From Saccopteryx bilineata (lineage: Eukaryota; Chordata; Mammalia; Chiroptera; Emballonuridae): DNA of 64,000 nucleotides. Each line of letters starts with the position of its first letter. Within the stretch, counting starts at the first letter, position 1. The stretch lies in the NCBI RefSeq assembly GCF_036850765.1, contig NC_089492.1, positions 73,642,482-73,706,481 on the forward strand. The letters are read 5' to 3'. The notes under the pieces are model-generated. The model was given only the letters and a program-made list of their open reading frames with translations, made no database searches and had not been told where the DNA came from. A program made the translations under genes and the position numbers. Below are positions 1-12,933 of the stretch, piece after piece.

Positions 1-753
1 TTCTTTAAGACCATTCTCTTACGTGGGTTATAAGATAGTGCCTTCAAATGACGACATACCCAGTCAACATGTTGGCAAAATGGATTTTTAGAACGAGGAA
101 ACAGGAAAAACAGAAACACAGAAGCCTGGTTGGTTAGGCTTTTGCTGTTCACTTGATTATGTTGGCATTGTGTGTACAGAATTTGGGTGAAAGATTTTTT
201 TGACCTATTAATTTTTTATCACTATGCGGCATATGCTTTAAACATAAGCATTTCCCTTGGCATCAACTCTAAGCTGACTTCCAGTGGTATTTAAATGTGT
301 GACTATAAAATATTTCTACTGGCATTTCCTTACTAGTTAGCAGCTGTTACAACAGCCTCCAAACATCTATTAAGTAAAGAGAGATTTGTTTGGTAACATA
401 TATTAATAGGAAAGTGATCACAAGGCCAGGGGTAAAAGTTTTAGGTGGATTCAAGTACCTTGGTTCTTAACTAGAAAATTGTATCAACAGGCAGAGTTTC
501 AAGAGCACGTTAGCCTTCAGTTGAATTCTGTAAAGTATATTGAGTGTGGCTTAACATGTTTAATTTCAGACATCACCAACAGTAATCAGATAGGGATTTC
601 AGAAACCAATTTATTCCATTTCAGTGGAATTTCCATTTTATTAGCTGTAATTTCAAATATGTAAATGGTAGCCAAAGCTGGATATGATGCTTCAGTTAAG
701 AATTTTTTTCTTTTTTTTTCTTTTTTTTTTTTTTTGCCCATTGTTTCTTCTAG
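1..753 (+). other. Intron (or upstream region) before exon A
   Basis: AT-rich sequence with no interspersed repeat or other exon that I recognise. It is labelled intron because exon A opens with an acceptor site rather than a start codon. Confidence 0.4.
709..753 (+). promoter_or_regulatory. Long polypyrimidine tract and 3' splice site of exon A
   Basis: An almost unbroken C/T run, mostly T, of about 27 bases is followed by GCCCATTG and TTTCTTCTAG. This is a stronger than average binding site for U2AF or the competing repressor PTB. A long T run near an acceptor can act either way, so it may be a point of regulated splicing. Confidence 0.5.
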
Positions 754-829
754 CATCTTCTTGCCAAATCTTCTGGAGCGCTTGTAATTTCCTCTGTACA
801 GAGCCCAACAGGCTCATCAGCAGCAGAAG
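754..829 (+). CDS. Internal coding exon A of an unrecognised gene (76 bp)
   Basis: Seen: a long pyrimidine tract (about 709-751) ends in a consensus acceptor (TTCTTCTAG), and the exon ends GAAG followed by the donor GTAAAA. Read from its first base it gives 25 codons without a stop, starting HLLAKSSGALV and ending SSAAE, and leaves one base, so the next intron is phase 1. A second frame is also open here, but only the phase-1 reading joins the open frames of the two later exons. The product is Ser/Ala-rich with no known domain and no hydrophobic segment long enough to span a membrane. Inferred: first visible exon of a plus-strand gene whose start lies upstream of the window. I do not recognise the protein. 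A chance splice-like ORF of this length remains possible because the exon is short. Confidence 0.55.
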
Positions 830-3800
830 GTAAAAATAATAGATGTGAGGAATTGCTGGAGATTTATGAGGTTTAGTTTTTTTTTTTTTTTGAAATGTAC
901 ACTCTGTCTGGCTATGCTAGGACACGGCCACATGTGGACTCTATGAGTTGAAAATGTTATAAATGGGGCATCACTTACCCCTTGTTAAGAATACAGTTTA
1001 GGAACAAAAGATGTTTTCTGTGCAAGTTATTTAAAGCTCACTGACTTCTGAATGACGGCAATGCGGTGGAGATGAAAAGGCACAATGAATACTTTAAACC
1101 TTAAATTTTTAATCTTGGAATTTGATAGAAATTCATTTCCCCTTGGTTCAAATATATTAAATTTTTATCTTTCCTTGCCTTCTTAAACGACTCTGCTTTC
1201 CATGTATAATACTGGGAGGGGTGGGTGGTGAAGGGGGGGCCTGGATATATCCATACAAAAGGTCCCAGCAATATCAGACAAATTCTGATGAAGACTGTTG
1301 ACATCACTGACATTCGGCATGAAGTATGGCCAGAAAGGAAATTAAAAAGTACAAGCCATTATCCTAAAGACCATCTGTTTATGAAAACAGTTAACTTAAC
1401 ATCACTTTGCTGAGCATAAAAACAACTCCTGGTGAAGGACGGAATATCCCTCTCATAATCTTGATAGTTTTCATCATTTGTGAAAATGACCCTTTAACTT
1501 TTTCAAAGACTTACACTGTTGATATTAAATTAATCTGCTTCCATGCTGTAAACATCTCAAGCACTAGTTGCGTTGCCTGTCTGGGTATTTCTCTGCATCT
1601 TTTTCTTTTACGTGTTTTGCTAGGAGAGGCTAGCACATTAGTAGAAGAGCTTCTTATTCCTGCTTTGTTTACCAGTGGAGTTGACTGATGGAAGAGCTTG
1701 CAATCATGGATGCAATTTGGTCATGGCCTCACAAAATGGCCTGTTTGAAGGACTTGCATATATGATAGCATGATCTTACTGAGATAATTATTACCAAGAA
1801 CATCACTTTAACCTGAAGCACACCTTCCGCGAATGCTGGGAAAAGGTGACAGGTAGTCTCCAGTCAAAGGCTTGATTTCCTGAAAGGTCGTCTGACTTTG
1901 GAGATGAATAGGTGGCACTTGAAGTGTTGTTGCATGATGCATTTAAAAAGCAAAGAACTTTGCTGCTTATTTCCGGATTTTGTTTTCCCTCAAAGCTAGT
2001 GGTCCCAATCTTAGCTTAATTACTAACATTGAAATACCACACATTTAAATGTAAACTTGAGGAGGGTAACAGGTCCTAGTGTTCTGTTTTGTTTTAAATA
2101 TTGATTTATTTATATCTCTGTCCAATTCACTGATAACATGAGGCTAGACTAAGACTGAATGTTTTATTTTGCTGCATTCTTGTGTAATGTATATAAAAAT
2201 ATGTATACATCTTAAAAGCATTAGAGTATCTTTGAGAATAATAGTAAAGGTGAACACTTTAAAGCAGAGTATGACATAGCCATCACTGGAAAACCACAGT
2301 TATTTATTAGTGAAACCAAGATATTCCCTTAAAATGAAGATAAACTTTTGTTTAGCTTTGCAATATTTTAAGACAAAGTAAACAATGGCTTTTTCTTTCT
2401 CTAACTCAGTTTACATAGCATTCCAACTCTTAAAATGGTAAATACAAATAAATATGTTAAAAATCTTAAACAAATTAAGCAATTTGGGGTTTCTTATTGA
2501 TGAGAATTTTGTGTGTCTTTCATTTGTGATTATTTTCCAAGTAGGGTTACTGCCTAACAATTTTCCATTGTCTGTGAACATATGTATAGAAGATGAATTA
2601 ATATAATGTTGTTAATCCAGCTTTTAAAAATAGTCAATCTTCTATGCATATAGTATTTATGTTATTGTCTGTGCAGGAGTTTCTTTTTCTAGAATCATTT
2701 TCTATCTACCAAATTTATTTTTTGACAAATGAAATTGGATTACCATGTCACAGCTGTGTATGCCCATTGATGTATGGCTCTAAGATTGATAATTCATAAA
2801 AGCCCAGTACTATTAGGGGTTAATTTTTTTTTTAAGATATGAAAAAATAAGGCTGCCTGCTAGATATTTTTTTTCATTACTGTTATCTAAGTCTTACCAG
2901 GTTTAGACTAGTTATTGACTCAGTAAATGTAAAAATAAATGTTGATATACTGTCAGTATTAATGTAGATGTCAGACAAACACTGGTCCCTAATGTTTGTA
3001 AGAGCAAGTATTTTTTACCTTGATACAGGAAAGCAGCCATGTGTGAGATTTAATATACATTCTAATCTGTCTTGTCATGCTCTAGCCATGGGTGAGGTGC
3101 TAATGCGTGGGCCGCCATTTTCTTTTTCTCCTGGCACAATGGACTATAGACCCATGAATGACAGTTGAGCTGCTCCACTCTATAATTATTTTGAGGACAG
3201 TTAGAAACAATGCAGAGTTACCTTTAGACCCAAAGTCTAAGACTTAATGAAGCATCCAAGCATCATTTAATTAGCAAAAACAAACTTTGAAAGTCCATTA
3301 CTAAGCATACTGAGAATTGTTCTTCTCCAGATGAAAAAACATTCTTAAAACATTGTTATTACATTTAAATACAAAAACAAAAAAAGTACTGAACTGCCTT
3401 AAATTCTATTCTGTTTTTTCCAAAGATTATCGGCATCTTACCAGAATGTGGCGATATATTTTTTCAATTAGGTTATCTTATGTTCTTTGACTTGATCAGT
3501 GTCAGTGTCATTAAAATAACAATGTTCAACAAAATAAAATATGAAATATGTAACCTACAGTTACTATTGATTAAGTCACTTTGTTTCTGATAAATGCAAA
3601 TATCTAAATTTAGTTCTACTTCTTATTCTAGGAACTATTTTATGAAATTTTAATACGCTAAAAAGAAAACACAAACAAGTATACTTTTAATTATCAGGAC
3701 TGAAATTATAATTTTATTTACATAAATTTATAATGGAAGACCCTATCTTTTTTGGAGTAATTTTCTATAATGAAGAAAACTGCAATGGTTGTGAGATTTT

Positions 3801-4514
3801 ATTTATGGGGGGCAGCAACATAGTTGTAATTCTGTGCATTAATGGAACTGATTTTATGGTATTCTACGTATTTTGAACATGTTCTTTAAATGCTGTCTAC
3901 AGAAGCTGAGTGACACTGTGTATTGTCACTCTATAACAGAAATTAAAAGCAATGGTAATATTTTGGCTGCAGATATTTGCTAGCAAGTATTACCTTAGAA
4001 ATAATCCCATTGGGAAAGGGGAAAAAAATCTCCCTATTTTTAGAATAAATGTTATAAATTTGCCTTTCTACTTAAGTTTCCTACAAGTGGCTTCTCTTTT
4101 CTGAGAGGAGTAATATAGAGGCTAAATTGTTACCGTATGTTTTCATTGGGTAGGTTTGTGACCACTGACAGTTATAATTTACAAAAATTACAATGATTAT
4201 GGACATTAACATACTTGACGGCAGCTATTATTTTTATTTAAAATGCAAAGGCTTTTGGTGGATATTAGATATTGAGACCTTGTCTTTGGATGCCAAGTGA
4301 GGTGGAGAATTGAGGCAATTGTTCAAAGTTTAGACTAAGGCAGTGTGTTTTTCTCAATGATGTAGATAGTTTAGAGGCAGATGGTTACTAAGCCTGAATA
4401 TTCTCTGGTTTCTTTATGTCCTTTGCTATTAAACTGGCTCTCAATCTCTGCTGGCTCAGCGAGAATAATAACAAAGGCAGATATTTGTTTGCCCTGGTTT
4501 CCTCAACTCATTTC

Positions 4515-4685
4515 ACAACACTGTCTCAGGCACTATTGTTATTACTGTCTTATAGATGAGGAAACCTAGGTGTCAAAAGGTCACATCTATTTATAAGTTC
4601 ACACAGCTCCATTCTCCCAGTAATAGAATGGGGGTGGGAAAAGCATTCTGACTCCATAATCCATGCTTTTTCTTGTTCTCAGGAA
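4515..4685 (-). repeat. MIR SINE, minus strand
   Basis: The hallmark antisense MIR core is present: a stretch like TTATAGATGAGGAAACC, then GGTCACA and TTCACACAGCT, ending with a GACTCCA-like block. Divergence is high, as expected for an ancient mammalian SINE. Confidence 0.7.
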
Positions 4686-6019
4686 AATAATGCTATGTAG
4701 GGAAAGAACAGATATTTGAGGCAGAATTTTTTTTTTTAAAAAAAGCATATCCTTGATAATAATCTTCTGTTCCCAATCAATGACAGAATTCTGCTCCTCG
4801 TTCTCTTCCTTTTTAAACTCTACTAACTAGCATTTTCATCTGGGAAAACTACTAACCACATACAGAACAGTGACCATTTGGGATAAAGAGATAATGTGAG
4901 TTTACAGCATGTAATTCAATGGAAGTTTTTTGAGGATATCAGTTTTGATAAGACACAAACAACTCTCGGTAGTGGGATTTAGCAAGACACATCAAATGTG
5001 TCAAATTTTGAAAGCACTAATATTTTAATAGTGATGTCTTTTTAGTATCTGTCATGTATATAAGGTTTTGTTTTAATATTTTCTGATAACTAAACCTTAA
5101 AATATCCAGAAATATATGAAATATTCTATCATTCCCTAGCTAACTTTTTATGTAACATATCACAATCATAATCATTGTTGCATAAAGTAAAAAAGAAAAA
5201 AAATCATTTAAGCTTCCAACAGTGAAATTTTGAGTAGGGATTCCTTAGTGCAACTTGAAATTGGAAACCCCTTGGCTAGGGTATGCTATTGTTCACAGCA
5301 CTTTTGAGGGTGGGAAGTTTAGAGCTGGTTGTTTCTGGTGATGAGGGAAAGCTCAAGTCATAAGATTTATTGACAGCAAGCAGTTTTAGCATGATTGTTG
5401 TCATTTTCTGGGAAGGTCAAAAGCCCAACATATTTATTTGCTGTATACCTATAGTTAAAATTTGTTGACTCAGTGTATACAATCTCTTTTCTCATAAATA
5501 ACATAATAACTTTGCATCAATACACACTATACAGCCCATATTTAACTGTTTGGCATTGTTTTTGATTCAGCAAAAATTTCATGACCTTTTATTGGTACAC
5601 TATTGGGTGAGATCCCAACAACAAAAAAATGTATGTATGGTTAAAGAGTTTAAGGGAAAACTGTGATGAATGGGATCAGTGTAATGAGTAAAAACAGGGT
5701 GCTAAGAACCCAGACAAGGTAGCGGAGATGTAAGTTTGAAGTGAGATGGATGACATACAGGATGGGAAAGTCTGGGAGTATGGGCAGGATTTTAACAGGA
5801 GAAGGAAGAAGTGGGTGGGTAACGATTCTCCAGATGAAGTAGAACATGGTGAGTGAAGGCTCTGGGTTTGAAAACCACAGGGTGTGCGGGAGAGGTCAGG
5901 AGTTCAGTCTGGCTGAGACAAAGGGTGAAAGATCAGGAAGCAAGACTGGAAAATAGGACTGAAACCAGGATTAGGGAATGAGAAAAAATGATCACTACCG
6001 ATAATGAGGAGAATGTTGA

Positions 6020-6250
6020 TGATAGCAGATGTAACTAAGCAGTCTACATGCCAATAAATCTTTTAAGTACTTTATACATATGAACTCAGTCATTTCTCAC
6101 AGGAATGCTAAGCAAATAGTACTGTTATATTCCTTATTTTACAAATGAGAACATTGAGGTACATTCAGGTTAAGTAAGTTGCTCAAGTTTATAGTGGCAG
6201 TAGCTATCAGAGATCATGGAGGTCTAAGCAGTCTGGAATCTTATTATTAA
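6020..6250 (-). repeat. MIR SINE, minus strand
   Basis: Contains TTTTACAAATGAGAACATTGAGG followed by a GGTTAAGTAAGTTGCTCAAG-like segment, the antisense MIR core, with AT-rich 3'-end sequence on the left. Confidence 0.72.
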
Positions 6251-6609
6251 GGGAAGACATTAGGTTACACAGTGACATGGTCTTCCCTACCTAGGAAACC
6301 TTACTTCTTCCTGCTTCCTCCCAAAATGAACCATGTGCTCAAACTATTCTCATACTATTCATATGTATTGGTCTTTTTTCCAGAATCACCATTGCTACTG
6401 TCCTTAACAATCCTTTGTATCTTTTTATAGGCTAGCATCCATTCCCCCTTTCTATGATTGCAACCTGCACTGTTACACATCCCTCATCAGTGACCTCCTC
6501 TGATAGTTGCTGTAGCATACAGTTTAGCACTCCATTACATATTGAATTTTGGTATTGATTATTACTGTACTTTGTTTAGTCTTGTACCTTGGCTCTCAGT
6601 CTATATTCT

Positions 6610-6995
6610 TTTTTTTTCTTTTTAAAAGTGAAAGGAGGGGAGGTAGAGAGACAGACTCCCACATGCACCCTGACCAGGATCCACCTACAACCTCCATCTT
6701 AGGCTGATTCTCTGCCCATCTGGGGCTATGCTCACAACCAAGCTATTTTTAGCACCTGAGGTGAAGGCTCCACGAAGCCATCCTCAATGCCCAGAGCCAA
6801 TGCACTCGAACCAACTGATCCATGGCTGCTGGAGGGGAAGAGAGAGAGAGAAAAAAAAAGAGAGAAAGAGAGAAGAAGGGGAGGGGAGCATTAGAAAAGT
6901 AGATGGCCACCTCTTCTGTGTGCCCTCACAGGGAATCAAACTCAATATCCATGTGCTGGGCTGACATTGTTTCACTGAGCCAACCTGCCAGGGCT
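6610..6995 (-). mobile_element. Long tRNA-derived bat SINE, minus strand, with 14-bp target duplication
   Basis: Read on the minus strand it begins GCCCTGGCAGGTTGGCTCAG (tRNA-like head), passes a pyrimidine-rich CTCTCTTCCCCTCC block, ends with a TGCATGTGGGAGTCTGTCT-like tail and then an A-rich tract. It is flanked by perfect 14-bp copies of TCAGTCTATATTCT at 6596-6609 and 6996-7009. About 386 bp; the apparent ORFs across it are by-products of the GA-rich stretch. Confidence 0.88.
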
Positions 6996-7009
6996 TCAGT
7001 CTATATTCT

Positions 7010-8196
7010 AATATCTTTGAATATGTCTCCTGCTTCTACTGTATCTTCCATGGTGTCTAATTTATAGTAGGGACTCAGGTGGATTAATGCCAGTAATTTC
7101 TGGATTTTCTGACCAGGACATTGAAATGCCAGTTTTGGGTACATGGAGACATATGACAGCTGACTCATTGAAAATGAATTTCTCCCAAATTAATGCTGCC
7201 CAAAGTTGCTTATCAGGAGATCTATGTACTATTGAATTAAATACTCTTTATTTTATTATCAAGAGCCAAGTTTTTGGTTCTTTGTATTCAAAGGAAAAAA
7301 TAAATATTCACCAGGAGACTCTGGAGTTTGGACCACACTAAGTAAATAGTTGAACCTGATCATTATTACTAGGCCACTTATTTGTTGATTGAACTGATCA
7401 GATTGATTATTTTAACACAGTATCAACATTGCCTTGTGGATTAAATTGGACACTCCAGTAAAATAATGTATGAAAACAAGTATTTCACACCAGCGTGTTA
7501 TTTTGTATTCTGGAAAATTAAAGATCAAAGTATTTATTTGTCATTTGTGAGTTGACAAATGAGGCAGACTAATATTAAGAGACTTTCATTATTGCTTAGC
7601 TATTCCCTCATGTTAGACACATGATTATAAAAGTCCTTAAAAGAGCAATCAAATGTTTTGGCTATAACTCACTCCTGGATGAGTAGGAATTAATAGGAAA
7701 GAGTGCACCAGCAGACTGTTTTGACTATCTACAAGATGGTAAACAAACATTTTGGCTAAATTCCGCCTTTTGATTATGACATAATAGAGCAATTTGAAAG
7801 AAACATTTGTATGAAGTGCTCTAATAAGGAATCATAGAGCAAAATTACCAAGGATAATGAGTGAACCATAGACTGGATTTGTGTTTTGCAAAAGCAATAT
7901 TTTGTCAGGAAATAAATATGTGCGTCTCATGGCAGGCAATTGTTTTTAGCTTTCTGCATTCATAAAATAACCAAATGACTGCAGAGTATCATTTTCACTT
8001 TGTGCTGTGAAGACAGTACATTTTGCATTTAACCAGTTTAAATTGATTTATAGTCAAAGTAAGCATTTCGGGACCCATGTAGATCCATGGGTCAGAATCA
8101 TTGAGTTTATTCATCTCCATTAATCAAATTAGCTAGATAATTACCAAATCTCCATTTCAGTTTGCAGATTTGAGATCCAAATTATCTTGATTTATT
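7010..8196 (+). other. Unique intronic sequence
   Basis: AT-rich; no repeat, exon or conserved motif recognised. Confidence 0.4.
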
Positions 8197-8210
8197 TGTG
8201 CAGGGTTTTT

Positions 8211-8546
8211 TGTTTTGTTTTGTTTTGTTTTTGTGGCAGAGACAGAGAGAGTCAGAGAGAGGGACAGATAGGGACAGACAGACAGGAAGGGAGAGAGATG
8301 AGAAGCATCAATTCTTTGTTGCGGCATCTGAGTTGTTCATTGATTGCTTTCTCATATTTGCCTTGACTAGGGGGCTACAGCAGAATGAGTGACCCCTTGC
8401 TCAAGCCAGCGACCTTGGGCTCAAGCTGGTGAGCCTTGTTCAAACCAGATGAGCCTGCGCCCAAGCTGATGAGCTCAGGGTCTCGAACCTGGGTCCTCCA
8501 CATCCCAGTCCAATACTCTATCCACTGCGCCACCGCCTGGTCAGGC
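8211..8546 (-). mobile_element. tRNA-derived bat SINE (CCTGACC type, long), minus strand, 14-bp target duplication
   Basis: Minus-strand reading starts GCCTGACCAGGCGGTGGCGC and carries several diverged copies of an about 21-bp unit (GGTGAGC/CAAGCTGG-like), then a GA-rich region and a T-rich (A-tail) end with four TTTTG units. Perfect 14-bp duplications TGTGCAGGGTTTTT lie at 8197-8210 and 8547-8560. Confidence 0.9.
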
Positions 8547-8560
8547 TGTGCAGGGTTTTT

Positions 8561-11500
8561 AAAAGTTTAATTTCTCTGTGATTAATGGAACTGAAAATAG
8601 TGTTAAATTATTTTAGAAATAAGAGACTGTTCCATTAGTGTTTTTGTAGCATGTCTAGAACTATGTAAATATCTGTGCATATACATTTAGGAAAAATAAT
8701 TTTTCAAATTCTAATGCACAACAGCATCTTCTGAGACATTACAGTTTACCATATAAACAAGAATTTGGATTTAATTTAAGATGTATAATATTTGCTTGAC
8801 TTTGTTTCAGTTTGATTTCCTATGACATGCAAGAACTTCCCAAAGATTCTCTTCCTCTTTACTATATAATTTATGTCAAAATACCTAGGTTGTTCAACTG
8901 ATGCTTATCTATGTTCACATATTGAAGAGCCCGGAAAAGTTGTTCTGTGTATCTGGATGTATTTTTATAAGTTATTTGTGTATAATTAAGTGGTTGAGAA
9001 AGTAGAATTTACAGTAAAAGTTGTCAAAGACTTTTTATAATAATAGTCATTTATTGATTGCCACTATCAGGCACCCTGATGTACTTTAAATGTATAATCT
9101 TTCTTAATTTCACTATAGATTGAGGGGGAAATTATTACTATCTCTGATTTCCATTCTAGGAAACAGACTTTTATATATTAAATAATCTAACAAAATCACA
9201 CCATTGAGAAGTGATGGAGCTAACCAATTTTATCCAAATTAATTCCCGCATTCTTAATTGTTATGAAGTGTGACAATTCTGAATTTAAAATGATATTATT
9301 GAAAAGTTAACAAACCAAAGTATTCAAATATTTTAAAAAGTAAAGTCTTCATTGGAAACATAACATTGTTCTAAAATTTTTCATGTAAAGAAGTATTAGC
9401 TTGAGTTAAAACTTTGATGCTCTGGTTTAAAACCAGACCAGTGACAATATTCAGGTTTCTACTAATGGACCAGGTTTGGTTGCCAGCCTGTAAAAGGAAT
9501 ACATCTCTGGTTCCAAGTTGTGGGAGTTTATGGAACAAACATCAGTAGTTGTCTCTCGGCTAGTTGGGATTTTTTTTCTTGTAACGTAAAAGAGAGCCGC
9601 ATTTTAAATTCCACAGCGTAATCCCTCTGTTGGAATAGTTCAGTTATAGAAGCTTGCTACCTTTTAGGTTCCCGGGAGTGAAGTCTGCGTTCCCATGCAG
9701 CCTCGCGTGAGCACCAGAGGATGGATTACTGGGCCTGCCTTGGTTGAGTAACAGCCACTCAACCAGAGAAGAATTTTTAAAGGGGCCGGGAAGCCTGTGC
9801 CTTGCAGGGTATTTCTGTTTTGTTTTGTTTTGTTTTTGGTTGACCCTTTCATACTAGAATTCTTATAGCAAAATTTTCAGACAGGTCATGTTGCTTAATA
9901 TTTTATTCAAATTTGCTAAAATATAGACAAGTGAGAAAGAGATAGAAAATATATTTGGTTAAACAGAGCACAAAAGATTCCCCACCTTCCAAAGGAGCAA
10001 AACTAAGTCTTTTCTTTTCTATGTACTGGGCTAGTTTGTGATCAGCCAGGTATTTGTCGAAATTTCAGGAGTTGTGAGACTTTTACTTTATAAATTCTCC
10101 CGTCAACTTTATGCAGATCATCTAGTTGCTGATTGCAGCCACTCTGAGTGTATTTTGCTCACGATTACAGTTTATGTTGTGGCTTTGAACAGCAGCTGGT
10201 TTAAAGATGACCATCAGTTCAATGTACGTATTTAAGTACATTTGGGGGGGGGGGACTTTTGTCATTCTTACGTTTTTAAAGTAGAAATTGTGGGTTCTAA
10301 TATAAAAAAACTTTACATAAAAGGAACATTGTCATAGGGTTTAACAACATTTGTAAGTAATATTAACACCATACTTTCATCAGAAATGCGAGGACATATT
10401 TTTATGTCTGCAGATATTTTTACTATATTTCAATGTTAGGACATTTCATTCTTTGTGTAAAGTATTAAACTATTTAAGGAAGACAGAAAAAATAAAAATC
10501 ATGCCACTACATGAGTGAGTATATAGAAAATAGGATTTTAATCTCTCAACCTTACTATTAATGGGGAGAAAGCATCTAATATCTCTGAGATTCTATTTCC
10601 TCTTCTGTAAAATGAAGGTTCTGGTGTAAATTATCGCTAACCTCTAAAATTCTATGATTAGCTATATTTTAGCTTGGATGTGACACTGTACAAGATTCAC
10701 ATTAAATAATAAAAAATGTATCATTTACTTAAAAATTTGGCACCACTTAATATATAACCTATTATGCATATAAATGCACCATAATGTTAGTATCTATCTT
10801 GTAACTATATCACCACTGAAACCTTTAAAACCAGATAGTTTTCAAATCAGAGTTGTATATTTTCAAGAGATTTTTGGACTTGGTTCAAAGTGTGCCTTAT
10901 ATAGTTGTCTGCCTTGGAAGATACCACTTCCTAAATGGAAAGCTATATAGTCCAGTTTTGGCTACTGAATCATGAACAATGATTCTATGGCGTAAGTGCC
11001 ACAAGAAATCCTGATATAAATACAGTGTCGGTTCATGGTATGCAGGTGTGTCACTGAGGGGAGGGGACATGAAGGCAGCAGAGAATGGATCAATGCCAGC
11101 AGACTTCAGTTTTGAAATACTTAGTAAGCTGTTCAGGTATCTATTAAAACTGACAATACAACTCGGGATTCTCTTTTGAAAATTGATTTTTTTTTTTAAA
11201 ATTTGAATTTATTATGTGTGTTATTAATACAGCCAATTATAAGGTTATGGTTTAATTATTCTGAAAGACCATTGGAAAAGAGAACACCTTTTTTTGTGTG
11301 TGTGAAAAGAAAGTCCGCCTTGAAAAGGTCCTTAAGCAAAGAGTTCTCGGGCTGTCACATGCTATTTGTCACAGGTATGCCTGATGAAGGTTTTTCGTCC
11401 ATGACATTTAAGGAGAAGTGAGATGGTGACAAGGTGGCCAGGACTCTATTGTCTACTGGCTCTTAAGTGGAGTAACTAATTGCAGGTAAACTTAGCCACA

Positions 11501-12560
11501 GAGTGACATTCCTCCTGGATTCTCCATCTGCTCTTTTTTTTGACACCACTACCATTAACTGTCATTATCCTTTAAATATCTGGTGAGTCTGAAAGGCCAG
11601 CGCTACATCACATCATTTCAGATTAGGGGCAGTCCCTTTGAGTTGAGCCCTGTTCAAGTGTCAGAAGGCAGTCCCTGACCTCTGTGGAAGCCCGTTGCTT
11701 CAGGGCCTCAATTAACACTGACCCTACCATTCCTGAGACCGGCACAGAGGAGGAGACATCATTTGTCTGTTCAGGAAGTCAGCATCCAACCTGGTAACTT
11801 GTCCAGACTTGCGGGGTGTTGTAACTGCACAGTGACAATGGGCACTGTCCCACTGCTTCTGTCTCACGTGAAGCCTAGACTAAGAGGAATTATCATTGCC
11901 CCCCATGAGTGCCTTAAAAAAAGGTGGTGGGCATGTAGGTTTTTTCAGATATATAAACTTCAAACTCTTCTCAATCATCCAGTGTGTGCATGGGTGTGTA
12001 TTTGGTAATTTACCGCATAAACTTTTAAAGAGAGTTTTCTCACTTGCAAGAAGAGCCTTGAAAAGCAAAATGGCATATTTTGATATTAAAAATCTACTTG
12101 ATTTCAAATTGTGAACAGAGTGAGATCTTCACTGTCAGTGTGTCTTTTTATAAAACAGACTCATTTGAAGAAACATACAGTTTTGCTCTCGGTCTTCTGT
12201 GATTATAGCAGATGAGCTGTTGGCAGCATGGTGGCTATGGAACAATGAGTTCCGTTTGCCCAACTTCTCTAGGATCAGAGCTCTCAAGCGCAGTTTAATT
12301 TATTGCATTTGCCATTGTTGGGGGACTCATTTAAAAAGAAAAGACTATTACAAAGTGGTCAAACTGTTACTTCATTTTTCATTCCTTTTCCTTTTATTTT
12401 TTCTTCCTGTCTTTTCTTTTTGTCCTTTCTTGCAAACAATAACCTTGAGTGTAATAGTAATATCTTCACTTTTGAAGAATCCATAGCACATTCAAAAAAT
12501 AAAAACAATGGACAGGAAAAAGTACTGGTGATACTTATCAGTATATAAGGCTCTATTGAG
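8561..12560 (+). other. Intronic sequence, mostly unique
   Basis: Holds one MIR remnant near 9.05-9.25 kb, a G9 run at about 10243-10252, a possible MIR scrap near 10.6 kb and otherwise unique AT-rich DNA. The block 10030-10235 is compositionally smooth and repeat-free; see findings. Confidence 0.4.
9045..9245 (-). repeat. MIR SINE, minus strand, strongly diverged
   Basis: A recognisable order of antisense MIR blocks: CACTATCAGGCACCCTG, then TTCTAGGAAACAGA, then AAAATCACACCATTGAGAAGTG. Divergence is high and the ends are uncertain. Confidence 0.5.
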
Positions 12561-12933
12561 GCCCTGGCCAGGTGGCTCAGTGTATAGAGTGTCAGCTTGG
12601 TGTGTGGATGTCCCAGGTTTGATCTCCAGTCAGGACACACAGGAGAAGCGACCATCTGCTTCACTTCCCTTCCCTCTCCTCATTCTCCCTCTCTTCCCCT
12701 CCCATAGCCATGGCTTGATTGGTTCAATAATCAGTCCTGGGTCCTGAGGATAGCTTGGATGGTCGGAATGCAGCAGCCTCAGGTACTAAAAATAGCTCAG
12801 TACTCAGTCATTGGCCCAAGATGGGGTTGCTGATTGGATCCCCATCAGGGCATATGCGGGAGTCTGCCTCACTATCTCCCCTTCTCTTACTTAAAAACAA
12901 ACAAACAAACAAACAAATAAATAAATTAATAAA
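12561..12933 (+). mobile_element. Long tRNA-derived bat SINE, plus strand
   Basis: Starts GCCCTGGCCAGGTGGCTCAG (A-box region), has a B-box-like GGTTTGATCTCC, the middle ACACAGGAGAAGCGACCATC, a CT-rich block, GCATATGCGGGAGTCTGCC near the end and a tail of AAAC/AAAT units. Same family as the element at 6610-6995. Flanks only weakly duplicated. Confidence 0.88.
12893..12933 (+). repeat. (AAAC)n/(AAAT)n tail of the SINE
   Basis: Six or so AAAC units followed by AAAT units: a tail grown into a short microsatellite. Confidence 0.85.

Larger units (their letters stand above)
830..6595 (+). other. First part of the 51-kb intron, mostly unique sequence
   Basis: AT-rich intronic DNA with short T runs (about 879-891). 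It contains only decayed MIR copies near 4.5 and 6.0 kb. No further exon with matched splice sites and frame was seen. The stretch at about 5640-5960 looks like an old unclassified repeat. Confidence 0.45.

Noticed and set aside
6728..6975. Lys/Glu/Arg-rich ORF and its antisense Ser/Leu-rich ORF
   Set aside because: Both fall within a SINE and come from its GA-rich stretch.
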